NCBI GenBank assembly: GCA_022495005.1
Contig: JAGYXB010001964.1
Coordinates: 372,001-436,000, forward strand
Direction of reading: 5' to 3'
Source of the DNA: Rhyacophila brunnea
Lineage: Eukaryota; Arthropoda; Insecta; Trichoptera; Rhyacophilidae
DNA length: 64,000 bases
Each line of letters starts with the position of its first letter. The first letter of the stretch is position 1. The notes below the pieces were generated by a model. That model worked only from the letters and a program-made list of their open reading frames with translations. It was not told the origin of the DNA and made no database searches. Of this stretch, positions 1-10,775 are shown piece by piece. The translations under genes were made by a program, and so were the position numbers.

Positions 1-1227
1 AAATTAGAAGGAGATAAGACAAAGATCTCTACAAATGTACCAAAGGACCTACCAGACCACCATTGAAAACAAACAATTAATTTTGGATCCGTCAAAACAT
101 TTTACTTTGCAGCAAAAGAAATTTCATCGTTACTTTCATCGGTAATCGAAAAACATTGGCAACGCTGTTCAAATATTTTCATTTAAAAAATATTTTTATG
201 TTTGGGGAGGTGGTAATTTTTTTTTCACCCAGGCATCAATCACCCTTGGCATGGCCCTGATCCCTAGCATTAAAATTAGTGCTTCCAATCGTCAACAGAG
301 CGCTGAGGTTTATGCCATCGAATTTTCAAGTCTATCTATATTTAGACGCATTTGGAGTCATCTCACCTAATATAATTTGACGAGCAATTGGCTCAAACTT
401 CAATAGAGATGAAAAGAAACATTATTATTTCTTTAATAGATTAAATAACATTGTCATGGAGTCTTTCTTGGCTTGGTTGGCCATTTAACATACCAGCGTA
501 TTCAATCAAGTTTATTACCCATATACTTCCATCATAGGGTGACTACTATTGTATGTAAGTAATAAAAAGAATTTCAGTGTATGTTAGTTTAACTAACAGA
601 ATAAGACGATATAAGTTTGGACTATTATACTTTGTGTGAGTTTTATACAGGGCCCGCGCCAAAAGGGTAGGTGCCGTCTGGGTGCCAACTCAAAATCGCT
701 ACCCCCCTCAGATTAAATAGGTATATTTTTAATGACAACAGAATGAAGAGAGTTGAAATACATATTATTTTCATCAAAATATGTATTATCTAATAAAAAT
801 ATAACATTTTGAATTAGAAAGCTATATATTATCGAAACATTGAAAATTGTGCCGCAGATGACTTTTTCACTATCTATGAGGTAAATATTGCACTTTCAAT
901 TAATATTATGACTAAATCCATTTCCAGGCGCCAATTGCCGTACAAAGAATATTATTGTTTGGCAGAAAGTGTGCCTCTATTATATTAGGACACTAACTAA
1001 TTCTATTGGGACTTTGAGATAATGTTTTTCTGTATTTTTCTGCATTTTTCTGCATATATAACTCCTTGGAGATTTTAAAGATTCTCGAGAAATTGAGAAA
1101 TAGCCACTAGGCTAAGCTACGACAATAACCGGAATTTAAAAGAAACCGAATTGAATTTCTCAAGAAAATTTGATTTGTCGGTAAACTAACTCTTTGATGC
1201 TGAACGGAATTCAATTAAATCTCCTGG
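1..1227. other. AT-rich non-coding DNA
   Basis: No reading frame of note on either strand. A short GC-rich patch near 650-710 and the stretch near 850-900 resemble parts of repeat family D (see 10187 and 63073) but are too diverged to delimit. Nothing else is recognised. Confidence 0.5.
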
Positions 1228-1462
1228 TTGTTGTTTAATTTAATAAAACGCATTTTTTTTTGTAGTACTTATTCCACTTTTAATCAATAAATTAGGACCG
1301 GTTTCGTCCACCTCAGAGGGACATTTTCAACTCCGAGGCGGACGAAACCGGTCCTAATTTATTGATTAAAAGTGGAATAAGTACTACAAAAAAATGCGTT
1401 TTATTAAATTAAACAACAATACAATGCAGTTCCGCCATGAATTGACAGTTAACAAAATAAAA
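1228..1462. mobile_element. Penelope-like palindromic insertion with 12-bp TSD
   Basis: Two near-identical inverted arms (about 1228-1318 and 1331-1419, two substitutions and a 2-bp T-run difference) surround a 12-base loop. The whole unit plus a short tail to 1462 is flanked by the 12-bp direct repeat TAAATCTCCTGG (1216-1227 and 1463-1474), a clean target-site duplication. Each arm ends at the centre with GGACGAAACCGGTC, which matches the 3' half of a hammerhead ribozyme (GAAAC then GUC). Read on the minus strand from about 1330, TTGAAAATGTCC lies in the place of the CUGANGA box plus stem II, so the core looks decayed at two bases. Hammerheads in terminal repeats and inverted terminal copies are known for Penelope-like retroelements; the family assignment is inference. 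There is no reverse transcriptase. Confidence 0.6.
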
Positions 1463-1747
1463 TAAATCTCCTGGTATTGCCGGGATAGCTAATAAAAAGT
1501 ATCGATTTGAATTTGAATCTCGAAGTCTCGTGAAAGCAAAGATTTTTGTATTGATTGTAGTTTTCGAACAGCAATTTAATTAAAAATTAAAAAAGTGCCT
1601 TTTACCAAGAACAGGATTAATTTTCCAGACGGAAGAATTATTGTGTAGTGACAATTGTGTGCGAAGAATGTCCCGGACACGCGTAAGTTACAAAATACTG
1701 TTACCCACGGTTACACGCGTGCGCAGATCACAATAATATTACGTGTC

Positions 1748-2095
1748 AGTGAAACGGCAAATAATTTTCAACTATAGGTGCGACGAAATCAACCAATCAG
1801 ACAATCGGAGAGCAAAAGTCGAGCTGTGAACACGTCAATTTGTTTTGTGATGGCATCGGGGGAATTAATTCTTAAATCGTGTAAAGATGACTAAATAACG
1901 TTACCCATTTACTTGAAAAAGAAAATATGTCAATGAATATATTAATATTATTATTATTACTAATAGAACAATAAACATAGCATTAAATGGACGCATGTTG
2001 AATTTTTATGACAAATTATGTTTTGTTCTGCACGTGTCGTTTGCACAATCTTCGCGTCGCGTAGTCACGATCGTTTTAGACCGTGCCCCAGCTGA
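1748..2095 (+). repeat. Repeat family E, copy 1
   Basis: About 350 bp, strongly similar to 43610-43955 (same strand) and to the reverse complement of 31700-32046. Shared landmarks are GTGAACACGTCAATTTG, a TTACCCATTTACTTG segment and an AT-rich centre. No coding frame and no clear terminal inverted repeat were found, so the element class is unknown. Confidence 0.6.
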
Positions 2096-2554
2096 AGTAT
2101 AGCCTTAAATCACGAGTGATTAGAGAGATTAGTATTTATTAACGACGCAATGAGATTGTATCTATATGGATGCAGGATGCAGGATGCGTCGTGGATGTTT
2201 TCCTTGAAGCTCAGGAGGCGCTTGATTCGTCAGAAAGATCTAACATATTATATTATGCATATTTCCGCATCTTGAGCCGAGAGCTTTTCTTGTATTGAAA
2301 GAAAGGTATCGAAGTATCGGTTAAAAAGATTACGTTTTTGATATTATCCCTAGTGGCGGCTTATTGCATAGGTTTACAAAATACAAACAAATAATACATA
2401 CGTATGTTTGTTTGACAATTATCATTTGTTTGTGTACGTTAATTTAATACGACAAAACTATGTAACGTTGTTAATTTTATTTATAAATTATGTTTTTAAA
2501 TAAAGCTTCTAACAATTATTATTATCTCTCAATTTTATCTCCTTTGTTAAAAAG
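2096..2554. other. AT-rich non-coding DNA
   Basis: No supported coding frame or repeat match was seen between the family E copy and the TIR element that starts at 2555. Confidence 0.4.
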
Positions 2555-2940
2555 GGGAATGGGACAACTGGACGCCAGGACAATTGGACGCCGCACTGTC
2601 GTAGACACGTATACAGAACGTAGACGAGGAATTTTAATCAGTTTCTACCTACTACTTAGTAGTTTTAATTCATTTTACTCTTAACATAATGTTTTTTTAT
2701 TGTGGATTGAGAATTACCATGCATAAGGCTTTATACACAATAAAAAACTGTTTTTTCGTTGGAACTTAAACATATGTACGATTAAATCATTATTTACGTG
2801 AGCATATTTAAATTCTCACCAAATATAAATATTAATATAAAATTTTGTTTTTAAAAGTAAGTACGTATAAGTACCGAACATCTATTTAATTTCGAATTGC
2901 GTGGCGTCTAGTTGTCCCGGCGCCAAATCGTCCTAGACCT
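2555..2940. mobile_element. Short TIR element with 8-bp TSD
   Basis: A 386-bp segment is flanked by the perfect direct repeat TTAAAAAG (2547-2554 and 2941-2948). Imperfect terminal inverted repeats carry a duplicated motif: GGACAACTGGACGCC and GGACAATTGGACGCC near the left end, with reverse-complement versions (GGCGTCTAGTTGTCC, then GGCGCCAAATCGTCC) near the right end at about 2901-2932. An 8-bp TSD suggests hAT. Because the duplicated site contains TTAA, a piggyBac-type origin is not excluded. There is no transposase; the interior is AT-rich. Confidence 0.6.
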
Positions 2941-3051
2941 TTAAAAAGAGATCCGGCTTTATCGGTGTGTAACGTGATTGTTTTTAAGGGATAAAGGTGT
3001 TAATCCTAAATATAAAGTATGTAGGTATTCGTTATGTATGTATGAGACACT

Positions 3052-3410
3052 CAGTGGCGAGGGGTGGAGGTAGGCTATTAAGATTCAACATAAATAGTGC
3101 ACACTGAACTTTGCCAGTCCTACTTATTTGTTCTCATTGAAGTAGTAATACAAATTGCAAGTGGTGCTGGCTAGTTTTTGAAAAAGATCCAATGAAAATA
3201 GTAGGTACAATCCTCTTCAGTTTGTTTACGTTGAATTAAGAATACGCATTACAGATGGTGTTGGTTAGTTTTTTTTTTTAAATTTATTTAGCTCTGCCTA
3301 TACCAAAACATAATCTATACAAAATATTCTTATATCTATAAAATATATAAAATTATGTATGGTTTAATGACATAATTTTAGATGACACATAAAATATTAT
3401 GTAGGTACAT
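3052..3410 (+). mobile_element. Family C (hAT-like) half element, copy 1
   Basis: It starts with CAGTGGCGAGGGGTGGAGG, a hAT-style terminus shared with five other copies. It carries two tandem about 150-bp subterminal units (each with a TATTTGTT...TTGAA core followed by a GGTGNTGGNTAGTTTTT block) and then decays near the point that corresponds to the centre of the full-length copies at 18565 and 48374. No coding capacity. Confidence 0.6.
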
Positions 3411-3469
3411 AGAAAGCCAACGTTAATTATTGTACAAGCTTGTAAATTCTAATGTGTAAAGCACCTAAA

Positions 3470-4024
3470 CAGTAATGTCCCTAGGCAAAGTGCCGCCCTT
3501 AGACAGACTTAGAATGGCGCCCCTTTCATTTATAATCTCAAATTTTATGCAAAATTGTCAGGTGCATACCCACATATGTTATCATCTTAAACTACATAGC
3601 AATTATTGTAACAAAAATCTTGAAAAAATGACGTAGGTACACATAACCTACGATGAATTAGAACACTAAGCCAGGTACTCATTAGCGAGCCATAACTGTG
3701 ACCGTTGCAGATAGTAACTAGTATGGACACCAAATAATTAGTTCGTGAACCTAATATATTATAATTATTTCGCATCTAGAGTTGGTTACAGTGTCTGGAA
3801 CGGTTACAGTCACGACTCGCTAATGGGTACCCGGCTTTACTACGAAACATAGGTACTTCCAAACAGCGGTGGCCCCTTGTGATGTTTTAAAACTATGGTG
3901 TCGGTACTTTCTAATGAAGCGACCGCATCGCCCCCTTGTAATGATCGTCGCCGTTCCTCCATTTGCCGCTCTTTATATTTACATAACCAACGTATGACTT
4001 GCCTACACCCACGGGATGTCACTG
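3470..4024 (-). mobile_element. hAT-like MITE, CAGTGACGTCCC family, copy 1
   Basis: It begins CAGTAATGTCCCTAGGC and ends CACGGGATGTCACTG, matching the two ends of the better copy at 23978-24605 in reverse orientation. Flanks CACCTAAA (3462-3469) and CCCCTAAA (4025-4032) agree at 7 of 8 bases, consistent with an aged hAT TSD. The short reading frames inside are not conserved with the other copies. Confidence 0.7.
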
Positions 4025-4120
4025 CCCCTAAATGTGCAGAGAAAACTATTAATATCCATATATATATATATATATCACATAACTACAAGATATAATTAAT
4101 AAAGCATAAAAATAAAGGTT

Positions 4121-4505
4121 ACATGTAAGTTGTACGTATGCAGTTCATCGTGTGACACTTATTCGTGCGCCGCAGTACGTGAAACATGAGTTCGTATAAC
4201 ATTTTATCAAATGACGAGTTCTTCGTTAAACATTTCACCGTGGAATACATTTGTACGTATGTTACAAAATGCGGCGACAGTTTGCAAATAGTACTGTTCC
4301 AATTAGATTAACCCTAACCTAACATAACCTAATCTAGTAAAGACATCTCCACTTGTTGTAGCATACGTAAAAATATACTCCACGGTGAAATGTTCAACGA
4401 AGAACTCGTCATTTGATTAAATGTTACACGAACTCATGTTTCACGTACTGCGGCGCACAAATAAGTGTCCTGCGGTGAGCTGTTTACGTAGGTACAAATT
4501 TCCGA
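4121..4505. repeat. Foldback palindrome related to family G
   Basis: Arms of about 147 bp (4122-4267 and 4356-4505) are inverted copies at roughly 93% over the inner 113 bases, separated by about 90 bp. The outer ends carry the TTGTACGTATGCAGTTC type sequence that also forms the ends of family G (21858-22450 and 7936-9122). It can fold into a long hairpin. No coding capacity and no clear TSD. Confidence 0.7.
4309..4333 (-). repeat. Short TTAGG-like (telomere-type) tract
   Basis: In the loop of the 4121-4505 palindrome the plus strand reads TAACCCTAACCTAACATAAC and continues CTAATC: about four CCTAA units, one of them altered. TTAGG is the usual arthropod telomere unit. The tract is too short to distinguish a telomere-derived insertion from chance. 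Confidence 0.35.
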
Positions 4506-4671
4506 ATACGGAAAATAAAACAATCAAACTGCATTATGTACGGAATGCAATTTTTGATTACTGGTGTGTCAATACTGGACAACTAATTTATTATTCCTAA
4601 CCCGATAACTAACTAGTAATAGTGTAGATGTATTAAAAAATATAACAAATAATTACAAGATAAAAAGAACT

Positions 4672-5158
4672 TTTTATGTACAACGTTTTTAAATTTTCTG
4701 TTGAATCATATAAACTTGACAATTATTCTATGTATTTAATAATTTAGGACAAATAAGGCAATTGTCAACAAATCATTTTTTTGCTATTTTGCAACAAACA
4801 TACAAACAAACACATATAGAATACTGAAATGTAATTTTGATTTCCATAGTAACGCACGTATATATTAATAATTTAGTTGCTAGGACCACCCACTTAGCAA
4901 CCAATAATAGTGGATTGGATTACGGATTTCTTACGAAATAACTTTTCATACAAAACAGAATTAACTGAAAATTAATTCAATTCTACTTAAAGATGGCTAA
5001 AAGTATTAAAAGAATGCATTGGCACCGTGTTCTGATATATTCTAAAAGTTTGAAATGTCTAGCTAGTCGGGAAGTTAGTTAACAATCGATTGCAAAATTT
5101 GTACTGGATAAACAACCACCGACCAAACAAGAATACGAGCTAAGAAAAACGTGGTAAT
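4672..5158 (+). repeat. Repeat family M, copy 1 (near full length)
   Basis: About 480 bp, shared with six other copies in the window. Landmarks in order: ACAACGTTTTTAAATTTTCTG, a block TTTCCATAGTAACGCACG, TTAGTTGCTAGGACC, CAAAACAGAATTAACTG, CAATCGATTGCAAAATTTG, and an AAAAACGTGGT end. The extremes form a short inverted pair (ACAACGTTTTT at the left, its complement at the right), so a DNA transposon is possible, but conserved sequence extends a little beyond it. Non-coding. Confidence 0.65.
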
Positions 5159-5159
5159 A

Positions 5160-5345
5160 ATAAAATATCACTAAATATCGCTAAATATACAACGAATATC
5201 TTTAATTTTACCATTTGGAAAACACTATTTTAGAGTTATCACACTGTCTTTAACCTTAGCGATAGGTATGGAGGCCCGAAAAAGATCCTGGCCCACTTCA
5301 GGATGTGGGGGCCATGGACTATGGACTTGTAGGTACTTACAATAT
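5160..5345 (+). repeat. Repeat family D, right-end fragment
   Basis: The stretch with GCGATAGGTATGGAGGCCCG and GTGGGGGCCATGG matches the right ends of the longer copies at 10187-10775 and 63073-63553. It abuts family M copy 1 on its left. Confidence 0.5.
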
Positions 5346-6404
5346 ATCTGAATTAAATTATATTTTATTACATGTAGACCTACACAAGACTTGACAGTGT
5401 TCAATTAGTAATATTGCATTGTTCTCTCTTTGCACATTGCACAAATCTGTTAAATTACGTATTCATTCGCGAAAAAAATAATAATAATATAATAAAAAAA
5501 ACTATTTGCTAGTCAATATTGATTTAAGAATAGGTAGATAAAACATTCTTTAACATTATTCGTGATCTATTATTTACTGGAAGAAATCTTGCGAAATGAT
5601 ACTTAATATTTCCAGCTAATTAAACACAAACACAAAGGAGAAAAGAAAATAAATAATCCTCAAGGGAAATAAATGATTTCGAGTAAAAGAATAAATTTGA
5701 ATGCTTTTCTTGGTGTGTACAAATAAACAAAATAATTTGCCCTGACTGAAAATCCACAGCATCAGTTAGATAGGCCTTAATGAAATTACATTTTAAGAAG
5801 AAAGTCTTTTTGTAAACTTTTGCCTACCCCAGCCCCCTTCCACCTCTTTGCACGGGGCCAGTGCGCACTGGAAAAGAGTCTCTTCTCTCTCGAAAGCTTT
5901 AAGCTGTATCTATCTATACGCAATGGTGAATCGGCCGAGTTACACGACCAAAGTAAGTTCCTATGGAAGTTAGTAAGACAAGTATAATTTTGTTTGTATT
6001 TTTACTCACATCTCTATATTTTGCAATTTATGTCTAGTTGTATAATATGATTGTAGGCATAATATATTTTACAATGTTTTCATTAATATATTAAATTGTA
6101 TCTTATTAATGATACATGATCATATATTATATGTTATGTTTAAAATATAATATTTTAAAATTTTAATACTCTCGAAGTAAAATATGAGCCCCCCTGAGTC
6201 TGGACCCCTAGGCTAGAGATTTGTCAGCCTACTCCTTGTGAGGGCCTTGCCCTAGTCTTTTAACTAAAATTTGGAGAGATCCAATCTTCTCAGGAATCAA
6301 TTATTGTTGTATTGTTAATATCTTGATTTAAAATTTTAAATGACAGTCGAAATAGCTGGATTACATATTTTTAGAAAATTTCGTTACCTACAGTTATAGA
6401 TAAA
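5346..6404. other. AT-rich non-coding DNA
   Basis: No supported gene. The patch near 6183-6250 (CCCCCTGAGTCTGG, CTTGTGAGGGCC) resembles a family D end in reverse orientation. The rest is simple AT-rich sequence. Confidence 0.4.
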
Positions 6405-6475
6405 TCGGTAAAGCACAGCGCCTGCAATCGATGGTTATGGGTTCAAGCTCCCATTCGGTGCAAATATTTTTCTAG
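6405..6475 (+). repeat. tRNA-like sequence (probable SINE head)
   Basis: AAAGCACAGCGCCTGCAATC followed by GGGTTCAAGCTCCCATTCGG resembles an A box and then a B box (GGTTCAANNC). The acceptor stem does not close convincingly, so this reads as a tRNA-derived SINE head or decayed tRNA rather than a functional tRNA gene. Confidence 0.4.
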
Positions 6476-6877
6476 TGACTGAACCTACCAAGAAAAATTG
6501 TAATGCGGTGGTGTCGCGATTTTTGTTCATATACCTATTATATTTGCCAATATAATTCGGTACGACAACGGGGATGTTGTTGGCCTTTCTTCACCAACCT
6601 TCGGCTGAGTGAAGGGGGCCCATGGTCACTGATTTCTGGAGATCCGTCAAACGCTCTTGTAATACTGTCGAGAAGGTAGTTTTGAGAATGTTGTTTACGA
6701 TTACGAGCCATCCCACTGGTGTTTGTCGATTTATCCATTCTTTTTAGTTCCTTGAGCGAATTGTAGATAAATAATATGAAGAATAATTATAAATTTTATC
6801 ATTCACGAGGCCGAATGAACAATGTACGAAACTAGTTTTTCTAACTAAAAAACCACCAAAAAAATTAGTGTGTATGG

Positions 6878-7531
6878 CAGTAACGTTCCGTGGGGGTAGG
6901 CAGATAGAGCGTCACATGGGGGCGGCAGTTACTCGAAGAGCGGCGAATCGAGGAAAATCATTAGGTATATATAGATATGGCTACCTAAAATTGGTAATGA
7001 CGGAAATATCTTTCCATTAAACATATCAGCTCATCACTTAGAAAAAATGTAACAATTAACATAACACGTTTAACAGGACTGTATTTTTTTTGTCGGGTTC
7101 GCGATGTGTAGTTTACTTCCGTTTACCTGGGAAGTCACTTCCTTGGTGACCAGAAATGACACGTGCAGATTTTCGAATATATTTGAATTATATGTAAATA
7201 TATATTTAAAATTTATCCAAATATTTTTGCCAATCACTCGTGAGTTTTGGAAGTTATCAGGTGTATTTTTTCGTATCTGAAACTGTGGACTCGTATTGAA
7301 GCAGAGATGGCATCTAAATTAGATTTGGATGACGTAGTTACTGACTATTCAACAAAAAGGCTAGGAAAGTTTATTTTTATTGTAATGTTGTGTAATTTAG
7401 TGTTGAGACTATTAATTAATTGTGTATTTATAATAAAAGTAAGATATCGGAGTCATGAAAGGATGATAATGTATAAAAAAATGAGACTGCATTTTGGCGC
7501 TGCCTAGGGGCGGAATTTGTCTACGTCACTT
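6878..7531 (+). mobile_element. hAT-like MITE, CAGTGACGTCCC family, copy 2
   Basis: It starts CAGTAACGTTCCGTGGGGG and ends TCTACGTCACTT. Flanks GTGTATGG (6870-6877) and GTGTATGT (7532-7539) agree at 7 of 8 bases. The left part (GGCGGCAGTTACT, then CGAATCGAGG) aligns with the copy at 23978. A frame from ATG at 7307 to the stop at 7507 (66 codons) has a hydrophobic stretch and ends in RYRSHERMI...MRLHFGAA. The copy at 23978 keeps an in-frame RYWSHERMI...MGRYFGAA at the same place. Confidence 0.7.
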
Positions 7532-7935
7532 GTGTATGTCATAGAGTTTATGGAAGAAACTTTTGTTCTGCATCTTGTAAGACAAACTCTTATCTTTTCA
7601 CTACTCGTGATGTTTTCAATTTATTACACGTATTTTCATAATGTGATACGAAAAGTAAAAGTAAACATGTATGATACATACTAGTTTAATTTAAAATCTT
7701 TACAAAAGGCCACGGCCGGTTTCTTGGGTATTGTCAGTGTGCATAATATTTAAATTAAAACTAGTTTTACAAATTGGCAATAATTAATTAGATAATTAGT
7801 ATCTACTGGCGACGACATCTTCTATTTCATACAGCATTGGTAAAATTATTTCGCCGTTTTCAAACGTTTTTGTTTCGCGGCGCCCTTAGCGTAGAAGGAG
7901 TTTTCACGACGTCCAAAAATACCACCTGGCTGGCG

Positions 7936-9122
7936 TGTCCGGAAAATTGTATGTATGCAGTTCACCGTAAAATGTTGTATTGGAAATATATGGCCGTATC
8001 ACAATCACTGCTAACCTTTTAATTACCACATTTAAATAACACGTTAATTATATCTAATGGCCAACGACTCCAAACGCGCCAGTCGCGGTGTTAGCACTAA
8101 ATGAGTTAAAGATCGCCTTCTTCTTCTTTTGCCATATCCGCCCCTTAGCTGAAGCATATGGACACCACGCGGCGCTTCCAAGAATCCTTGTCGCTCGCCA
8201 GTCTTCTTGCTTCGTTCCAGGTCAAACCAGCATCCCGTAGCTCCGCCGTATACACTCTGTAGATTGTATTCAGCGGCCTTCCAGGACGCTGGAATTCGGT
8301 CGGCTTGAAGAACAGTCAAGCCAGGTTGAAGTTGTCTTCTGGCATCCGCAGCACGTGGCCGAGCCAGGTCCAACGTCGCCTCTTCACTTTCAGCGTGATG
8401 AGAGGCTGCTTGGTGCGTTCTTTTATCTCCTCGTTGCTCCTAAAGTCATACCACCGCACACCCAGTATTCGTCGCAAACATCTGTTTTCGAAGCTCAGTA
8501 TACGGTTGCTCTGAGCCTTCGTAAGGTGCCATGATTCGCTACCGTAAAGCAACACCGTCAGAATGCAAGCGTCGAATAGGCGGCATTTGGTTTTGACCGA
8601 GTACAAAGTAGTACCGAGTCCCAGACATTCCGCATCGAGTTGAATGTAGCTCCAGCCATTCCCATTCGGATAGCGAGCTCTTTCTGCAATATGCCATCTC
8701 CCGTGATGTGTACCCCCAGGTACTTGAAGCTGTCGATGCTCTCGATGTTTTGTCCGTCGCTAATCAGAGGGAAATCTGGATCTGGATCAGGACAGGTGCT
8801 ATTACACAAGACGATAGGTCGTATAGTATTGACATAAAATTCATGTCTAAATAAAACACGGTTTTTGTCGGTTTACACTTTACAGGAAGCCAGCAGCAAA
8901 CAAATTTTGAAAAAGTCGATATACTGGATTGTTTGTTAGGTTAGGTGTTTTCATTCTTGAATTCATGAATTTTGCCAAAATCAGCTATGAAAAATGAATT
9001 ATTGTTCATATTGAATCTAATTAAATTGGAGACCGTATAGTGTAGGGTCATCTCTTTCCGATTAGAAAGCTCACGGCGAACTGTGCCACGGTGAAATGTT
9101 TTACGTACAATTTACATGTAAC
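7936..9122 (-). repeat. Repeat family G copy, split by a LINE-bearing insertion
   Basis: Both ends match the reverse complement of 21858-22450: 7936-7998 (TCCGGAAAATTGTATGTATG to TATGGCCGTAT) and 8816-9122 (GTCGTATAGTATTGACATAA to TTACATGTAA). The 8000-8815 segment between them is foreign and holds a LINE fragment; about 25 bp of family G sequence is missing at the junction. At 8889-8896 the repeat has a single GCCAGCAG, the unoccupied version of the site that holds a MITE in the 21858 copy. Confidence 0.65.
8121..8813 (-). pseudogene. LINE reverse-transcriptase C-terminal fragment (AAG-tailed lineage)
   Basis: On the minus strand this encodes the region downstream of the reverse-transcriptase palm of a non-LTR retrotransposon. 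Recognisable blocks are SFKYLGVHITGDG (about 8725), LLYGSESWHLTKAQ (about 8540), RRILGVRWYDFRSNEE (about 8450) and RRRWTWLGHVLRMPE (about 8350), then FQRPGRPLNTI. The frame breaks once near 8610, then has stops at about 8320 (after NFNLA) and 8150. The 3' end ADMAKEEEG reads into an AAGAAGAAG run, as in the related fragments at 40077 and 62455. Most of the element, including the endonuclease and catalytic RT motifs, is missing. It is a dead 5'-truncated copy inserted in a family G repeat. Confidence 0.8.
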
Positions 9123-10186
9123 CCCCCGGCTGGATGGATGGCCATATCATTCGCCACGTAGTTTCTCAAATACTGCAATCAAACTCTACCTACACAGTGA
9201 CACGCCTAGTAGACCTAAGCAGACTCAAAATACCTACCGTCTCTTTTCTTTTTAGCTTCCAATTTTATTTAAATTATTTTCCCACGTAGGTATTTACACA
9301 TACTTCATTTTAGTGTTTTGACCAAATAATGTTGACTATAAATAGAAGGTCCCTTTTTCATTTTTTTTACATATAGCTAGTGAACCTTACAAATTATTAA
9401 TTTAAGAGGTCCACAACATGACACTTAGAAGAAAATAAATATTAATAAAACAGTATTATACGAAAAAAAAGAAATAGATCAGCATTAAACAGTAGAAAAG
9501 TATAAATACAAAAACATTATATTAAATTAGATTCAAGTACAAAGTGTACTTCACACCAAATGTGCTAAAGCAGACCCTATTTTAAGGATTTATAAAACAA
9601 TGCCCATTTACACTCATACTCACGCAGGTGGAATATGTCAATATCCTAAGTGATTTGGTTAAACAGAGTTATTGCCCTCCCAATTGGAATTACCAATGGT
9701 AGGTTAGTTCTGCACCTTGGGAGCGCAAACAATGGATGCCCTAATTATCAGAGACACACAAGCCAATACCACCAAGAATGGCAGAGTTTCCATTTACGCC
9801 ACGTATTAGTCGGAAAAATATGTAGCTAAATAAAGATCCCTTCTAAACCTACAGAGCCTTTTAAATACATACGTTATTAAAATTTCTTAGAAAACGCATG
9901 AAGCACGATTAAGTTGAAAAACTCCACAAATATTTACATCACTTCCGATTTTCTTATTTACGTAATGCCTGTAATTTTTTATGTTCATTGTGATTACTTA
10001 CTCGAGTGTAGGTAGTTGTGAACAGTTTTACACGTGTTTTTCATGATTTTTCAACTAAATAATAATGCTGAAGTGTAGTTTAATGTATTATTGGCTGCTT
10101 TTTTTTTTACTAATAGTGATGGATTGTCTTTTCGTAAGTTCTGCAAATTAGCAAATAAATGTCATATCAGTAGTGTGAGCTTAATT
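9123..10186. other. Non-coding DNA with a family H copy
   Basis: About 9545-9845 matches the reverse complement of 32200-32470: shared landmarks are the AGACCCTATTTTAAGG type block, GTTATTGCCCTCCCAATT, AACCTACCAT in reverse, and TATGTAGCTAAATAAAGATCC. The remainder is AT-rich without supported genes. Confidence 0.45.
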
Positions 10187-10775
10187 CTCATGGTGGGGGC
10201 TGATAGGGCTTTAGCCTGGGGGGCCTGGCATGGGTTGGTCGACCAGTTAAGTGACATAAACATACATCGGAAATTTGCTCTAAAAGTAAAAAAAGTCGCC
10301 TGTTATTTACTTGGGGACTATAAACATTTACAAATATGTGTCTATGTGATGCAATTCTATGTGTTATAATGATAGAAATAATGAAATGATAATTCACGCG
10401 TAGAAATTTATTTTAGTTATTTGTAGTGTGTTTCCAGACTAATAAAAATGGATATTTATCAAATAATTATATTGAAGGGTCGCATCTTGACTTCCACAAA
10501 AAGAGATCACGATTCGTGATCAGTACTTCATAATAGAATGCCGAGCGCCAACAACTCTATAATTCAGGTGGATTTATTTAATAATACTTAAAATCGCTTA
10601 AAATATACGGAATACCCTTAACTTTACCTTGGATTTGGCCATTGGAGACTACCGTTTAGGGAACACTAGTAGAAAATCACGATGTCGTTAACCTTAGTGA
10701 TATGTATGGGGGCCCACCAAACATCATAGCCTGAGAGCCCGCTTCAGGAAGTGTGGGGCATGGAAGTCCTCTACA
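10187..10775 (+). repeat. Repeat family D, longest copy
   Basis: It starts near TAGGGCTTTAGCCTGGGGGG and ends near AGGAAGTGTGGGGCATGG. Similar along most of its length to 63073-63553, and in parts to 5160-5345 and 44450-44862. Internal landmarks are AAAAAAGTCGCCTG, GGGAACACTAGTAGAA and TTAACCTTAGTGATATG. No coding frame is conserved between copies; no TSD was identified. Confidence 0.55.
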
